Origin: Hydractinia symbiolongicarpus
Taxonomy: Eukaryota > Cnidaria > Hydrozoa > Anthoathecata > Hydractiniidae
DNA length: 64,000 nucleotides
NCBI RefSeq assembly: GCF_029227915.1
Contig: NC_079880.1
Coordinates: 15,640,001-15,704,000, forward strand
Direction: 5' to 3'
The first letter of the stretch is position 1. Each line of letters starts with the position of its first letter. Positions 31,910 to 42,114 of the stretch are shown here, piece by piece. Under the pieces are notes generated by a model that made no database searches, was not told the origin of the DNA, and saw nothing but the letters and a program-made list of their open reading frames with translations. Position numbers and translations under genes: made by a program.

Positions 31910-33108
31910 TTCAATTATTTGTGATTTCTTTATCCGACACACGACCTCCCCATCCACTTGATAAGAAACTCACAACACCGGCTGGCGTAATACCAATAAA
32001 ATACTTTATTGTATTGTTGTTTTTATAGGATGACCAGGTTTGGGCCCTTGCATTCAAATTTAAGGGGCGCTCGATAAATGTTTCTGTGCAATCAATAATT
32101 CATATACAATTTTTGAATTTCTTAAAACAATTTGGTAAATTTTTTCTCACCACATCACGTTCCGGCCAAACTATAAAGGACTTTAACTAATTTGCCAACT
32201 TTGGTAGCCAATGTCGAACAATTTTTGATATAATAACAGGCTTGACACCAAATCGATAAGCGATATCTTTATTAAAAATGCCAAGTTTAAGTTTCATTAG
32301 GACAATCAGAAGATTATCCTCTTTGGTTAGACGCACCTTGTTGTACATTCAACATTCGAAAGTATCCACATAAATACTTCTTTTGTTACGCCATTATAAA
32401 AATTTAACTTTTCTTGGTCATTTTTCATGTTTGCAAATGATAATCTTGCATTTTCTAGTTCCTTTTTAGCAATATTCAATTCTTTTCTGAGACCCCTCTT
32501 TTCCTTTTATACAAAAGCAGTTTCAGTCTTTCTGTGATCCAACTTGAACACCTGAAAGTTTAAAAATAGATAAAAATACGCACTAAATTTTCTTTTTTCT
32601 ATAATATACATAAGAGTCATATTTTTTACCTTTATCATTATTGCTGTTTTCCGAACTACTTGACTCAAACACCTCCTTCTCATCTTCCTGTCCTACCTCT
32701 TGTGATAGATTTTTCTTCTTTCCAACAATTTTTTATGTCTTTCAACTTTTTGCTGTTTAGTTTTTTGGTCAACTTTTTTATGAGTAAATACAGATGGAAC
32801 ATTATCTGGATTGCTGGGGTCGTCTGATCGATGACCTAAAAAAGATAATTTTACCAAAGCTTTTAGAGCTAGCTCATAACCATTTATAATAATCTACTGG
32901 AAAGAATAGCATACAAACCTGTGTTAAAATGATCTCCACAAATACGAGCAGATTTTATTTGTTTCTCCGACCAATTCTCCCTTTTAATCGCCGTTAACCA
33001 GGGCTTTCTTCGATGACAATGTCTCTCGCCAGGAATGCGGTAAAAACTTTTAACACTACCCTTCTCTCTCCTGTTTACACAGCCAACAGCGCAACAACTA
33101 TCAGGCAT
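31910..33108 (-). pseudogene. THAP-domain DDE_4 transposase (ISL2EU)
   Basis: Exon 1 (33108 to about 32921) encodes a THAP zinc finger: CCAVGC, FYRIPG, AIKRENW, ICGDHF. A GT..AG intron of about 75 bases seems to follow, ending near 32837. Exon 2 encodes a charged coiled region (about 32836-32640). The DDE core (about 32400-31915) has [32 protein letters not shown] and [10 protein letters not shown]. Stops and shifts lie between. It would cut and paste the transposon. Confidence 0.7.
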
Positions 33109-33293
33109 CCCGTAAATAAACGCTTTAAAATGAAATAAGTAAATATAACTGTAAAGAAATTGCTACATAAATTTATGATCCCACTGTCTTCCTTGCGTTC
33201 CAACTAAAAATGGCGTGTTGCGTGTTTGTTTTGCCTGCCTTGTTTATCGCGCATGCGCATTACATAGAAAATTCGTAAACAAATAAATCGGTC

Positions 33294-33925
33294 TATAACA
33301 TTACAGTTCAAGAAACCAAAGTTTTCCGTTTTTTAGTCAGCCAACAGCTTTATGCAGCATTTCGAGTTTTAGGACAATACATTAGTTACGCGCCAGGGCA
33401 CATGAATTATGCAACAAAACGTAAACACGGTATAATATAAAACTGTGGCTTTTCCTGGGAAATGCGAGTCTGCTTGCTCCAGCGACATAAAAACCAAACG
33501 TCTAAAAATATCAAAGTTCTTACTATTTGTGATTTCAAATCCACTTTAAACTCTAGCCTTTGTTTTCTACTTCTAACTTTACTTTACATCTAGCTTCACT
33601 TCTCACTTTTCTTCAAGGTGAAGGGAACGTTCTTCTTTGCTTTTTTTGGTGGCCTTTATTTTCTACTCCTAAATTTACTTTACTTCCAGCTCCACGTAGC
33701 TCCACTTTCACTTCCAACTTTTCTTTTTAAATATGATTTTTTGAACCACTTATATATTTTACTTTTTTCAACATCGTTCTTTTGTGGGTTTTTGTGGTGG
33801 CGAGGGACACCATTTTTCAAAAGTAAGCCGTTAAATTTATTTCAGCAAATCAAATTGAGTCGTTTTCATCACGTGATGTTAACAAAGTTAACCCGCTAGC
33901 AAAATGGACATAATTTTTTCGGCGA
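33294..33925. repeat. Long direct repeat, right copy
   Basis: See 30165-30750. This copy runs into the 5' end of the Helitron-like unit (34015). Confidence 0.85.
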
Positions 33926-34350
33926 CTTCAAAGAGAATTTTGGCAACATCAAACGTAAATGACGATATCAACTTTGCCTGTCACAGACACTCGGAACTGG
34001 CGTATTATTATATAGATACTAGTCGATAAAGCCCGTGGAGAAATCCACTTAGGGAAGGAAAATGAAAAAATAGGTTGTTTTAATTTTTTGCTGATGACAG
34101 CAGTGCAGATACAAAAAAAAATTATCGAAATTTAATTTATTCGTTGCCTGTAATATGTAGAGCTTAAACTGCTGATCAAGAAAATGTATATGATCATGTG
34201 GTTTTGATGAGCGGTTAATGAGATATAAGGGTTTAAAAATTTTGCTGATGTCAGCAAAGACCTGCTAAGACACTAAAAAACTTTTTTTAGAAAATTGTAC
34301 ACCTGTTGCCTTTAACGCATAGATCTTCAAACACTGATCAAGAAAATATA

Positions 34351-34356
34351 TAGGAT
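34351..34356. repeat. Left target-site duplication of Polinton D
   Basis: TAGGAT, identical to 46983-46988. Confidence 0.8.
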
Positions 34357-34600
34357 AGTAGATAGTAGCAATGAACATAAGTACGTTTGACCTCCTTTCC
34401 AACCTTTACCCAGTCAAACCTCCGCTTCCACCCCCTCCACCCCCACCCCAGCCCTACCCTCCCAAAATCGGAAAATCCGACGGCATCCGAAAAAGTAATC
34501 CGATAGCATCCAGAACCCGATAATTCTTGGACATGCGCACACGCTATTAGTAATATTGCTGACATCAACAAAATTCAGAGCATGCGCAATTCAGTATGTG
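34357..34600. repeat. Left terminal inverted repeat of D
   Basis: Inverse of about 46740-46982. C-rich here (CCACCCCCTCCACCCCCACC), so G-rich on the other strand. Ends inward with GCATGCGCAA. Confidence 0.85.
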
Positions 34601-34686
34601 TATCCCCCATACTCAAAGGGTTGTCTATGAAATGCCGGTTTGGACCTGTGAGAAAATCCTGTCATAGTTAAAGCTTGTAAGAGAAA

Positions 34687-35006
34687 ATGAGCTCTTCCGA
34701 AGAATTATCAGACAGCGAGAAGGTCGGAGCGTATGACAAACTCACGGTAAAGGAGCTAACAAAGCTTTGTCGGATTTCTGCAATGGGATACATAAATCAC
34801 ATGCGGAAAGCTGAAATGATTGAAATGTTGAATCGTTACGATAACCCTTACCGCACAACCCTTTTGGTGCACCCGGTAGCGAGAGAAAGAGCATTAAGGC
34901 TGCACCCAAGATGTATCACATAGACAACAATGGTAAGCGGATACAAATGGATCCCAAGGATGTTGTTAACCTTATAAAGAAATGGAAAGAGGAGAACAAT
35001 ATATAA
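34687..35006 (+). pseudogene. SAP-like DNA-binding protein (element D)
   Basis: Acidic N-terminus, then a SAP/Rho-N-like helix pair (YDKLTVKELTKLCRISAMGY, MRKAEMIEML). A frameshift near 34890, then YHIDNNGKRIQMDPKDVVNLIKKW and a stop at 35006. In A and B the related segment is the N-terminus of the polymerase gene; here a hairpin follows, so in D it looks like a separate gene. Confidence 0.55.
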
Positions 35007-35035
35007 TGGGTGATGGTTAAATCAGGAAATTACAT

Positions 35036-35066
35036 GTTTGAGTAGGGGAAAGTCCCATACTCAAAC
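35036..35066. terminator. Hairpin after SAP gene (D)
   Basis: Stem GTTTGAGTA/TACTCAAAC, 9 bp, extended inside by GGG/CCC after one bulge. Confidence 0.6.
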
Positions 35067-35118
35067 AAGACCGCTTTTTTTTGATTGAGCCGTACCTATA
35101 ATAAAACAGTATAAGCTG

Positions 35119-36742
35119 GCTTAGGAATGCTATTAGCAAATTATATGACACCATATCAGCACCAGTAGCAGCAACCCGCAACGCCCTTGCCGATCGATTG
35201 AAGAGTGTGAGGGATACAGTTACTTTTTATTATAACAAGGCGAAGGAACAAATTTCATCAACAACAACGCTTCACGATGTTGTGGAACAAGAACAAGGCG
35301 AAGGAACAAATTTCATCAACAACAACGCTTCACGATGTTGTGGAACAAGAAGTACAAGAGGATTACCGTGGAATTGAGGACATCAAGCACCTGTTCCTGC
35401 AAGAGAGAAACCAATCAGAAGGTGTCGAAGATATTCAGGACATATTCGATGAAAATGACACGCAAATGCTAGAAGACGGAAATCGTGTCAAGACATGGCG
35501 ATTCAATAGGAATCTAAGCCAACTCTGACAGATGCCATCATGCAAAAAATCACGTCTCATATCGATATGAGAGTCACGGTAGTCTACAGTTTCAACTGTG
35601 ATATTCACAAAGGTGGTGGTGACGTGTCTGATTACCACAAGTCCAAGAGCGCCAAGTCATTATCGAGCATTACAGAAATCAAAGCCTTCATAGAGCAAGG
35701 CGAGATGACGCGTTTGAATCTGGAAGATGCGGAGTTTTGGACCAAGGTCTATCTACCACTCGACAGAATTATCGCGACCGCTGGATAGTCCGAAGGCAAA
35801 ATTGTTTTCAACCACGTGCAGATCAAGCTAATCTCTACGAGGAAGCCTTTACTTGGATATGGGCCTCTTCCGGACTGGTTGCGCGGCAAAAGGTGCATCT
35901 ATGGCTTTGACAAGGAAGATGAAAGAACCGACAGCCTGTGCTTTTTGAGATGCCTAACCGTGCACTACAGAGGAGAGCGCAAGCAGCGTGAAAAGCGCAC
36001 CACACAAGAATCCCTAGCCCTGGCTCGTGAGTACTACGAGAACCCCAAGCTAAAGCGTGAAGATGTGCGCCCTACAAAGCTGGTGGACTTTGAGGGTATC
36101 GCCAAGCACTTCAAGATCAACATCAGAGTCTTTGAGCCCAAGACGAACTCGGAAAAGGCTCCATGGGCGCTAGTCTATGGTCAGAATCAGTACAAGAAGG
36201 GGTTAGACACGATCAACCTTGGTATGCTCGAGGGTCACTGCTTCTACATCAAGAAGATGGATGTTTTGACACAACACTGGGAATGCGAGGCCTGCAATCA
36301 ACGCTTTACGCAAAGCAACAACCTCGCGCGACACAAGAATAACGAGTGTGAAGGTGTCAAGACGACAATCATTTGCAAAGGCAAAAATGTCGAGCGCATG
36401 CCGAGCAAATCAGAAAAGGTCTTTTACCCCGGTAAGGGTTTCAGCTATGCGGCGTGTCAATGGATAGAAGCCATGTCGGAGCAAACCGGAAATCATATAC
36501 ACCACGCGCTCTGTGGGCATGGCGGAGAACGAGTGATTCGTTACGGGAAGAGAGACAACGAGTTCTACAAGGTAGACGGCTATGAACCCCAGACCAAAAC
36601 AGTCTACGAATATCACGGCTGCAAGTGGCATGGATGCACCTGTCAACCGCTGAGAACCAAAGCAGATAAGAATCGGCACTCCGCGACTCTGGATAAAGAA
36701 GAGTCTATCCAAAAACTTGGCTATACCCTCGTGAATATCTGA
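35119..36742 (+). pseudogene. polB: Family B DNA polymerase, N-terminal half only (element D)
   Basis: N-terminal conserved domain (ADRLKSVRDTV, LLGYGPLPDWL, CFLRCLTVHY), a C2HC finger (WECEACNQRFTQSNNLARHK) and a nuclease-like block (VDGYEPQTKTVYEYHGCKWH) typical of a widespread protein-primed polymerase lineage distinct from A/B. Breaks: a 58-bp tandem duplication (35234-35291 and 35292-35349) shifts the frame, a stop lies near 35527 and a TAG at 35787. The exonuclease and palm are missing; HNH sequence follows directly at about 36750. Confidence 0.7.
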
Positions 36743-36754
36743 AAAGCATCATAC

Positions 36755-37090
36755 GAACTCAACAGATGCCACCATGAAAAACTACCAAGGCAATGCCCCA
36801 TATGTGATCACCCCGGGTATCAATACAACCTTATTCTAACCAGGATTAGGCATGCACTAGAACGTGATACAGAGATAGACTCCACAGAGTATCTGGGGCG
36901 CAGTATTTGCACTTTTATCGCTCATATTCAAGCCCAAGGACAGTGGCAAATGGATCATAAAATCCCGCTCAAGTACAGAGAGAACAGCGAGTACCCCAGT
37001 GAAGAAATGCAACTCGAGAGACTACACCAACATGCAGCCTATGTGGGTTGCGGAGAATCAGTCCAAAGGCCATCGATACACATCCAACTA
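36755..37090 (+). pseudogene. HNH endonuclease remnant (element D)
   Basis: Fragments matching E 51325-51859: CPICDHPGYQYNLILTRIRHALERDT, STEYLG, C.FIAHIQ, WQMDHKIPLKYREN and EEMQLERLH. Shifts separate the pieces. It is in the slot between polymerase and membrane gene, as in E. Confidence 0.6.
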
Positions 37091-37121
37091 GAATGCTCGC
37101 TAGATGTTTGTTCACCAACCA

Positions 37122-37741
37122 TCTAAACAAAATAGATTTATGTCTACATATCGTCGTACTGCTCCCATATATCATGGTCATCTACATCTTCTTGCGCTCC
37201 CGACGTGTAATAAATATGGTTCAAGATATCTCAGAGATTTTTTATGAAGTTGATAGCACACCAGCGCCAGAGCAACGTGAAAAATCTATTGACAAACGTC
37301 AAGCTTTGCTATACGTGGGGGGCAAAAGCATCTCTTGCCGAAAAAGTGCACAGAGGCCTTTGTTGACAAGGCCCCGCTTGAGGTGATCGAAAAAGCTTAT
37401 ACGGACTTTGTTCAACGTGAGCTCCGTGAGAAGGATGAAAAGACGGCCAAAGCCCTATCATCACAAGCTATTAGCATGCACACCAAGGTTGTGGGGCGCA
37501 TTGTACAGCTCGACAGCGAACACGCCCTGTCCAAAGACATTGAGGACGACCCCATCATCAAGGATTCCATGGCTGATCTTGGCCTACTCGTATATTCTGC
37601 CTTTGGTAAATTCCTAACTCCTCTTCTAGTTGCGGCGCACACCCACTCAGTTATCCGCGTCCAAGGTAGCTGAAGAGATAGCTGATGAAGAACAAGAGAA
37701 CAATGGGAAACAATCTATCAAAGATACGATTGGACAATTAT
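37122..37741 (+). pseudogene. Membrane-anchored conserved Polinton protein (element D)
   Basis: N-terminal span (CLHIVVLLPYIMVIYIFL), QDISEIFYEVDS, KRQALL then after a shift near 37315 LPKKCTEAFVDKAP, ISMHTKVVG, DDPIIKDSMADLG and FGKFLTPLLVAAHT. The expected start codon reads ATA. A second shift near 37645 leads to VAEEIADEEQENNG and a stop near 37741. The next 200 bases hold one more open stretch (to 37948) that I cannot identify. Confidence 0.65.
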
Positions 37742-37961
37742 GAAATTTATGAACGATCGAGAAAATTGGCCCACAACTTATACAGAATGTCACCCATAGG
37801 CTATTCGGATTGGTGCAGCATGACGGGAGACTGTGGTATACACGATCGCGAAATATTGACACCGGTGGCCGATAGATTCCCATCACACGTGTGCATTCTA
37901 GAGACAAGGGGCTATATGAACGAGAACGTGTATAAAGGTCGATATTAGATCCGGGTTATTT

Positions 37962-37982
37962 TTGTAGGTTTTAAACCTACAA
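37962..37982. terminator. Intergenic hairpin (D)
   Basis: TTGTAGGTTT/AAACCTACAA, 10 bp around one base, ending 3 bases before the next ATG. Same slot as B 11746 and E 52828, different sequence. Confidence 0.65.
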
Positions 37983-37985
37983 GAA

Positions 37986-38293
37986 ATGAGCGAAGAACAA
38001 GCACAAGAAGTGAGGGTAATTACAAAGCCAGTAAAGCACCCGGGAAGAGTAGCACAGGCCCACAAGTTGGCTGAAATCATGAAGAACAGGAACCAAGAAA
38101 AGAAGGCGGTCAAAGCAAGTACTGGTACCAGTCGCGTACGGTCAGGTGCCCTTGTCGGTGGGTGCCTCCTTGCCCTGCTCGCAGGGTGTCTTGGTGTAAT
38201 CTATATCTTCCGTAAAAAGCCGGTCCAGCATTGGAGCCACAGGCAGCCAAGCCAGAACCAAAGCCTGATATTGACATTTTTCGAATGCGCTAA
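37986..38293 (+). pseudogene. Small basic single-span membrane protein (element D)
   Basis: MSEEQAQE, VITKPVKHPGRVAQAHKLA, then a span (ALVGGCLLALLAGCLGVIYIF) and RKK. A frameshift near 38225 precedes the family tail DIDIFRMR, whose stop is at 38291-38293. Confidence 0.68.
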
Positions 38294-38317
38294 GCGATAA
38301 TATAAACTAGTTCAAAC

Positions 38318-38557
38318 GTGACACCTCAGCAAAAGGAGATCATCGATATGATATACAAGTGGGTAGTGGACCTTGGGTTCACGTTCGTATATGCCATGGC
38401 AGGTAAAAAGTTCCTCGGGATTTCGAGCCCCAGTACCAAGATGGATGCCAACGACGTATTGAAAATGGTCGCGTATTTCACAGCAGGTAGAGGCTTGCGT
38501 GAGATGGCAGTACCAAAGGGCTGGATACCCCCTTCGTTAGTGCCAAAACCCAAGTAG
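38318..38557 (+). CDS. Small hydrophobic protein AMAGKKFLG family (element D)
   Basis: 79 codons, open, beginning at GTG where B and E have ATG (start codon probably mutated). TPQQKEIIDMIYKWVVDLGFTFVYAMAGKKFLG, then STKMDANDVLKM and GWIPPSLVPKPK. Two hydrophobic helices. Function unknown. Confidence 0.6.
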   Translation: MTPQQKEIIDMIYKWVVDLGFTFVYAMAGKKFLGISSPSTKMDANDVLKMVAYFTAGRGLREMAVPKGWIPPSLVPKPK

Positions 38558-38605
38558 GCACCCATAAGGTTCATGTGTGCCCAACGGCAGACACGAGTGG
38601 AATAA

Positions 38606-39209
38606 ATGACCCTTGACATAGTCAAAGACCCGCAATATATACGGCAATATTTACAGGCCCCACAAGCTGTGGAAAGACCCAGCGCGTACTCGACCTTTTG
38701 GAAGGCGAATACAGAGGACATTTTGAAAATATCGTCATCCTTTGTCCTACTATTCACTGGAACAAGACTTACTAGGAGAGATCCTCACTGTGGCAAGAGG
38801 ACTACGTATTCTTGATAGAGCCGGGTGACCAGTTATTTGAATGGATCAACCCCCTATCGAAGCTGCTTGCGGGTGAAGAGAGCTTGTTTATTATTGATGA
38901 CATGATAAGCGATGAAAGTCTCGATAAAAAGCAGCAGCCCTTGCTCGAACTCGCTATCTCGGGTAGGCGCAGAAAACACAGCCTATGGCTCCTCACTCAA
39001 AACTACACGGCTTTACCAAAGAACCTAAGACGTCAAAAGAAGCAATTGTTTATGTGGTACCCCACGAAAGGAGCGACATGAAGCTTATCGACGAAGAGAC
39101 TAACATGATCTCGGATTGGGAGAGCATCAAGACCCAACTCAAAAAGTCGAAACATGCGGGCTTGTACGTGAGATTGGAACACCGTCGGACCTGGAAGATT
39201 TTGAAGTGA
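38606..39209 (+). pseudogene. Genome-packaging ATPase (element D)
   Basis: P-loop GPTSCGKTQRVLDLL, CPTIHWNKTYLGE, Walker B LFIIDD, sensor region LELAISGRRRKHSLWLLTQNY and NLRRQKKQLFMWYP. Frameshifts near 38640, 38800 and 39065. The start is in GAATAAATG. It would pump DNA into capsids. Confidence 0.75.
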
Positions 39210-39278
39210 CACAGACATCGGTTGTACCGGCGGGTACAACTCAAATTGGAGCATTTGCCTTGACTTTCAATTAAATAA

Positions 39279-39533
39279 ATGACTTGTATTGAGAAATTAC
39301 GTGAGAAAGAGATCCGGAAATTGGAGGAAACAAATAAGGACTTGGAAGCGAGTCTCGAGGAAAGAAATTGGGAGCAGTATAAGTTGAATCTGAGGGATAA
39401 ATATAACAAACGGATCGCTTTAGTTGCGTGCGTCTCCTCGCTAACTCTTACCATAATCTTGCTAACGAAGAAGGGTGCTGAAAAATTGCAAAGTCACGTT
39501 GAGATATCCCAAGCATTTCACGCCATGAAATAG
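39279..39533 (+). CDS. Coiled-coil tail-anchored membrane protein (element D)
   Basis: 84 residues: charged coiled coil (KLREKEIRKLEETNKDLE) then one span (IALVACVSSLTLTIILLT) near the C-terminus. The start is in TTAAATAAATG. The same position after the ATPase in E (54080-54283) holds a similar topology with little sequence identity. Confidence 0.6.
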   Translation: MTCIEKLREKEIRKLEETNKDLEASLEERNWEQYKLNLRDKYNKRIALVACVSSLTLTIILLTKKGAEKLQSHVEISQAFHAMK

Positions 39534-39553
39534 GGGTCGTTGCTAACGACCCC
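39533..39553. terminator. Hairpin at gene end (D), first
   Basis: GGGGTCGTT/AACGACCCC, 9 bp with a 3-base loop, overlapping the last base of the TAG stop. Confidence 0.7.
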
Positions 39554-39797
39554 CTTAGCAAAACTAAAAATCCTCATGATGCTTTTGTAAAATTGGACGG
39601 TGTCTTGGAGATAGTGCGTCGTCTCCAGCGACTTCCTTGGACCATGCGTCGTGACATTAGGCGGTGCCTTGTGCCGTTGATCGTGCGTCGTTCCAGAAAG
39701 CCCAAAGCCGTCGAGCTTATGGGATCGCTAGCGAAAAAAGGTGTTGAAAAATTATAAAGTCGGATCGGGATATCCCGAACATTTCACGTCATGAAGT
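39554..39797. repeat. Duplicated gene-end segment (D)
   Basis: The end of this stretch (about 39735-39797) is a diverged copy of 39470-39532, the end of the coiled-coil gene, including GTTGAAAAATTA.AAAGTC and ATATCCC.A.CATTTCACG. The middle (39600-39720) is open but unidentified. Confidence 0.6.
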
Positions 39798-39820
39798 GGG
39801 TGGTCGTAGTAGGACCACCC
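39798..39820. terminator. Hairpin at gene end (D), second
   Basis: GGGTGGTC/GACCACCC, 8 bp, at the same place in the duplicated segment as the first hairpin but with a different stem sequence. Confidence 0.7.
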
Positions 39821-40030
39821 GGTCTGGTATGCTAGGAGAAGGGAAAAATCCTCATGATATCGGGAAGTACAAAATACGGCTTGGCGACGCTATTACCGAT
39901 CTCCAAGGTGTGGACAGATCTGTCCACACCCAACTAAACACGGCGTTACTGACGGAGCTAGGCCTTTATTGCTTCCTCCTGGGGTATAGTCCTAAATGCG
40001 AACCCAAGCACACATTTGCTCTCGTTCGGC
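39821..40030 (+). pseudogene. bro: BRO Bro-N remnant (element D)
   Basis: The reading KYKIRLGDAITDLQGVDRS, HTQLNTALLTELGLYCFLLG matches the second half of the Bro-N domain seen at 14060-14170 in B. The first half and the C-terminal domain are gone. Same slot as in B, between ATPase and integrase. Confidence 0.55.
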
Positions 40031-40050
40031 TCCCGCCCCTAAATAAAAAT

Positions 40051-40275
40051 ATGACTGATGACACAATTAAGCAGCTTATGGAATGGATCGAGAAATTTGA
40101 GACCGAGCTCGCGTATGATAACATTTCGGACTCGGAATGCACCGAAACGGAATGGCTGCTCACCAACATACGGGGGGAATTGTGCAAAATTCGAGACCAG
40201 GCAAACTGGATCAGGAGGCTTGCCATTGTAGGTTCCATCATCATAATAGCTCGCGTAATATATCGAGGGCTGTGA
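40051..40275 (+). CDS. Small coiled-coil protein with C-terminal span (element D)
   Basis: 74 residues from ATG in TAAATAAAAATATG: helical MTDDTIKQLMEWIEKFETEL, acidic linker, then one span (LAIVGSIIIIARVIY). Unidentified. Confidence 0.45.
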   Translation: MTDDTIKQLMEWIEKFETELAYDNISDSECTETEWLLTNIRGELCKIRDQANWIRRLAIVGSIIIIARVIYRGL

Positions 40276-40316
40276 TACATTTTTTACCGACAGAGGTCTG
40301 GGTGCAAACCTACAAA

Positions 40317-41690
40317 TTACCATTGTTTTACATGCTCCGGAGGTACTTCAGCACCTTCGGGTACTAGCATCCATTTCTCAGCCACGAAGCTTCGATCAGG
40401 CCCACCATCTAGATAGTATAACAACCTTGTACCTGTCACGATACGGTCCAGTCTATACGTTTTCTTGCTCCACCAGGCATCTGTCGCGCCTCTTTTAGCA
40501 TCACCGTGTACTTCTCCAGGTTGTAGCAAGTACAAGTATAAGCCATAATCGGGTAGAGGCTTTTCATCCGGACGCTGCTCACTTTTCATAAGCGGTACTT
40601 CATCCAGCTTGATGTCTTTCGAAGGTTTCATGTCGATCATAGCCTTTTTACTATTGTTCAAACTTTTCACGATAGTGTACAAGTGCTTGACCCAGATGCT
40701 ACTTTGTTCATCAGTGACCAGCTCTTAAGCATCTTGAGGTTTGAACAGTCTCTGCGCGAGCACCTTGTTGTACGAGTCGACATGAGCCGTGAAAGTATGG
40801 TGGCACTTCGTAGTCACTCGCTTTAATTCGACGCCTTTGCCTTCTAGCAGCTTCGTCACATCTGACTTGAACTCGCTACCGTTGTCGCACTGGAAAGCCT
40901 TCGGATAGCGGAGAGGTCCCGCTTTGTAAATGTCCTTGATCATGTCAGCGACTTCGCTGGTTTTCTTGGTTCTCAAGGGTCTCGCCACTTTGTAGCGAGA
41001 AGCTACATCGACGCCCGTCAAAATGTATTTGTAGGTGCTTCAATAGAATTTGTCATGCAGCAAGTAGAGCAAGTCAAACTGATGCATCTCATTGGGTTTC
41101 GTAATGGTGAAGTGCGGGTAGTCGATGCGTTTAGGGCCTCGAATATGTCGTAGCCAAGCAAGTCGACGAGTCAGCCAATGAGTAACCCTCTTTTTGGAGA
41201 GACTACTCTGCTCAGAGAGCAATTTGATAGCTTTGCGTCCAGTCCAGAGATGTTCCGGGGTACAGTAGATTTGTCCTTGATCATGTCAGCGACTTCGCTG
41301 GCTTTCTTGGTTCTCAAGGGTCTCGCCACTTTGTAGCGAGAAGCTGCATCGACGCCCGTCAAAATGTATTTGTAGGTGCTTCAATAGAGTTTGTCATGCA
41401 GCAAGTAGAGCAAGTCAAACTGATGCATCTCATTGGGTTTCGTAATGGTGAAGTGCGGGTAGTCGATGCGTTTAGGGACTCGAATATGTCGTAGCAAAGC
41501 AAGTCGACGAGTCAGCCAATGAGTAACCCTCTTTTTGGAGAGACTACTCTGCTCAGAGAGCAATTTGATAGCTTTGCGTCCAGTCCAGAGATGTTCCGGG
41601 GTACAGTAGATTTGGCTTAGCCTTTCGGCTTCTTCCTTGGTAACAACGTTCGTTTTTTTAACCCTAACATCTTTATTACATGTCAAAAGC
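40317..41690 (-). pseudogene. int: Retroviral-type integrase with internal 341-bp duplication (element D)
   Basis: KEEAERLSQIYCTPEHLWTGRKAIKLL, HQFDLLYLLHDK (first Asp), TGVDVASRYKVARPL, CDNGSEFKSD (second Asp) and a C-terminal YRLDRIVTGTRLLYYLDGGPDRSF. 40931-41271 is repeated at 41272-41612, breaking the frame; stops lie near 41040, 40725 and 40685. Non-functional. Confidence 0.8.
40931..41612. repeat. 341-bp tandem duplication in integrase (D)
   Basis: Two nearly identical 341-bp units (40931-41271 and 41272-41612), differing at a handful of bases, in direct orientation. Confidence 0.9.
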
Positions 41691-41694
41691 GTTC

Positions 41695-42114
41695 TTACAT
41701 ATAACTGTTAACTCTCTCGACGAACTTGTACACCACGAAACCTAGTATAGCCAGAGATCCCACGATGAACGTCAGTTCGCCGTCCTTCTGTTGCTGCGAA
41801 GGATCGTAATAGTCCGAGAGCTGCGGAGCCTTCTCGATCGTTGCGATATAGTACTCTCGCATGCCTTCATCGAGCTCTTTCAAGCTCTCACCCGCTTGGC
41901 GCTTGAGCTCACGCTGCTTGTTGTACTAATCGTTTTTGGTCTGTCTGTCACGGATCCACCGTTCTTGAGCTGCTTGAAGTTGTTCGATTGCTTTGTCATG
42001 CCTCTTACGTTCTGCCTCACCATGCCCTGAGAGTTTGGAGATTAGGAAATTACTTCCGAAGAATGCCAATGCGTTAATTGCGGCACATGCAACAAGAACA
42101 CCGATAGTTGCCAT
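41695..42114 (-). pseudogene. Coiled-coil membrane protein KLSGHGE family (element D)
   Basis: IGVLVACAAINALAF, ISKLSGHGEAERKRHDKAIEQLQ, coiled coil, SDYYDPSQQQKDGELTF, then a span (IVGSLAILGFVVYKF) and its own stop at 41695. One in-frame TAG near 41929. The start abuts the previous stop (TAAATG). Confidence 0.7.

Larger units (their letters stand above)
30751..33293. mobile_element. ISL2EU (PIF/Harbinger-related) DNA transposon, decayed
   Basis: Contains the two genes typical of ISL2EU: a YqaJ-type nuclease (plus) and a THAP plus DDE transposase (minus), convergent. Both are broken. Exact terminal inverted repeats were not identified. Confidence 0.65.
29375..34016 (-). mobile_element. Helitron-like repeat unit hosting the ISL2EU transposon
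   Basis: The minus 5' end is TCTATATAATAATACGCC (TC at 34015-34016). The 3' end near 29375 is degenerate (TCGATAAGG.TCGTG.AAAAATC.AC). The 5' neighbour ends with CTAG two bases away (34019-34022), so units are tail to head with a TA spacer. 29400-30164 is AT-rich with no gene. Confidence 0.5.

Noticed and set aside
30165-33925. LTR retrotransposon with 0.6-kb LTRs
   Set aside because: The direct repeats enclose YqaJ and THAP/DDE genes, not gag-pol, and extend into Helitron sequence.
37742-37948. Extra D gene homologous to the E 52365 protein
   Set aside because: It occupies the same slot and is open for about 65 codons, but I could not align it convincingly.
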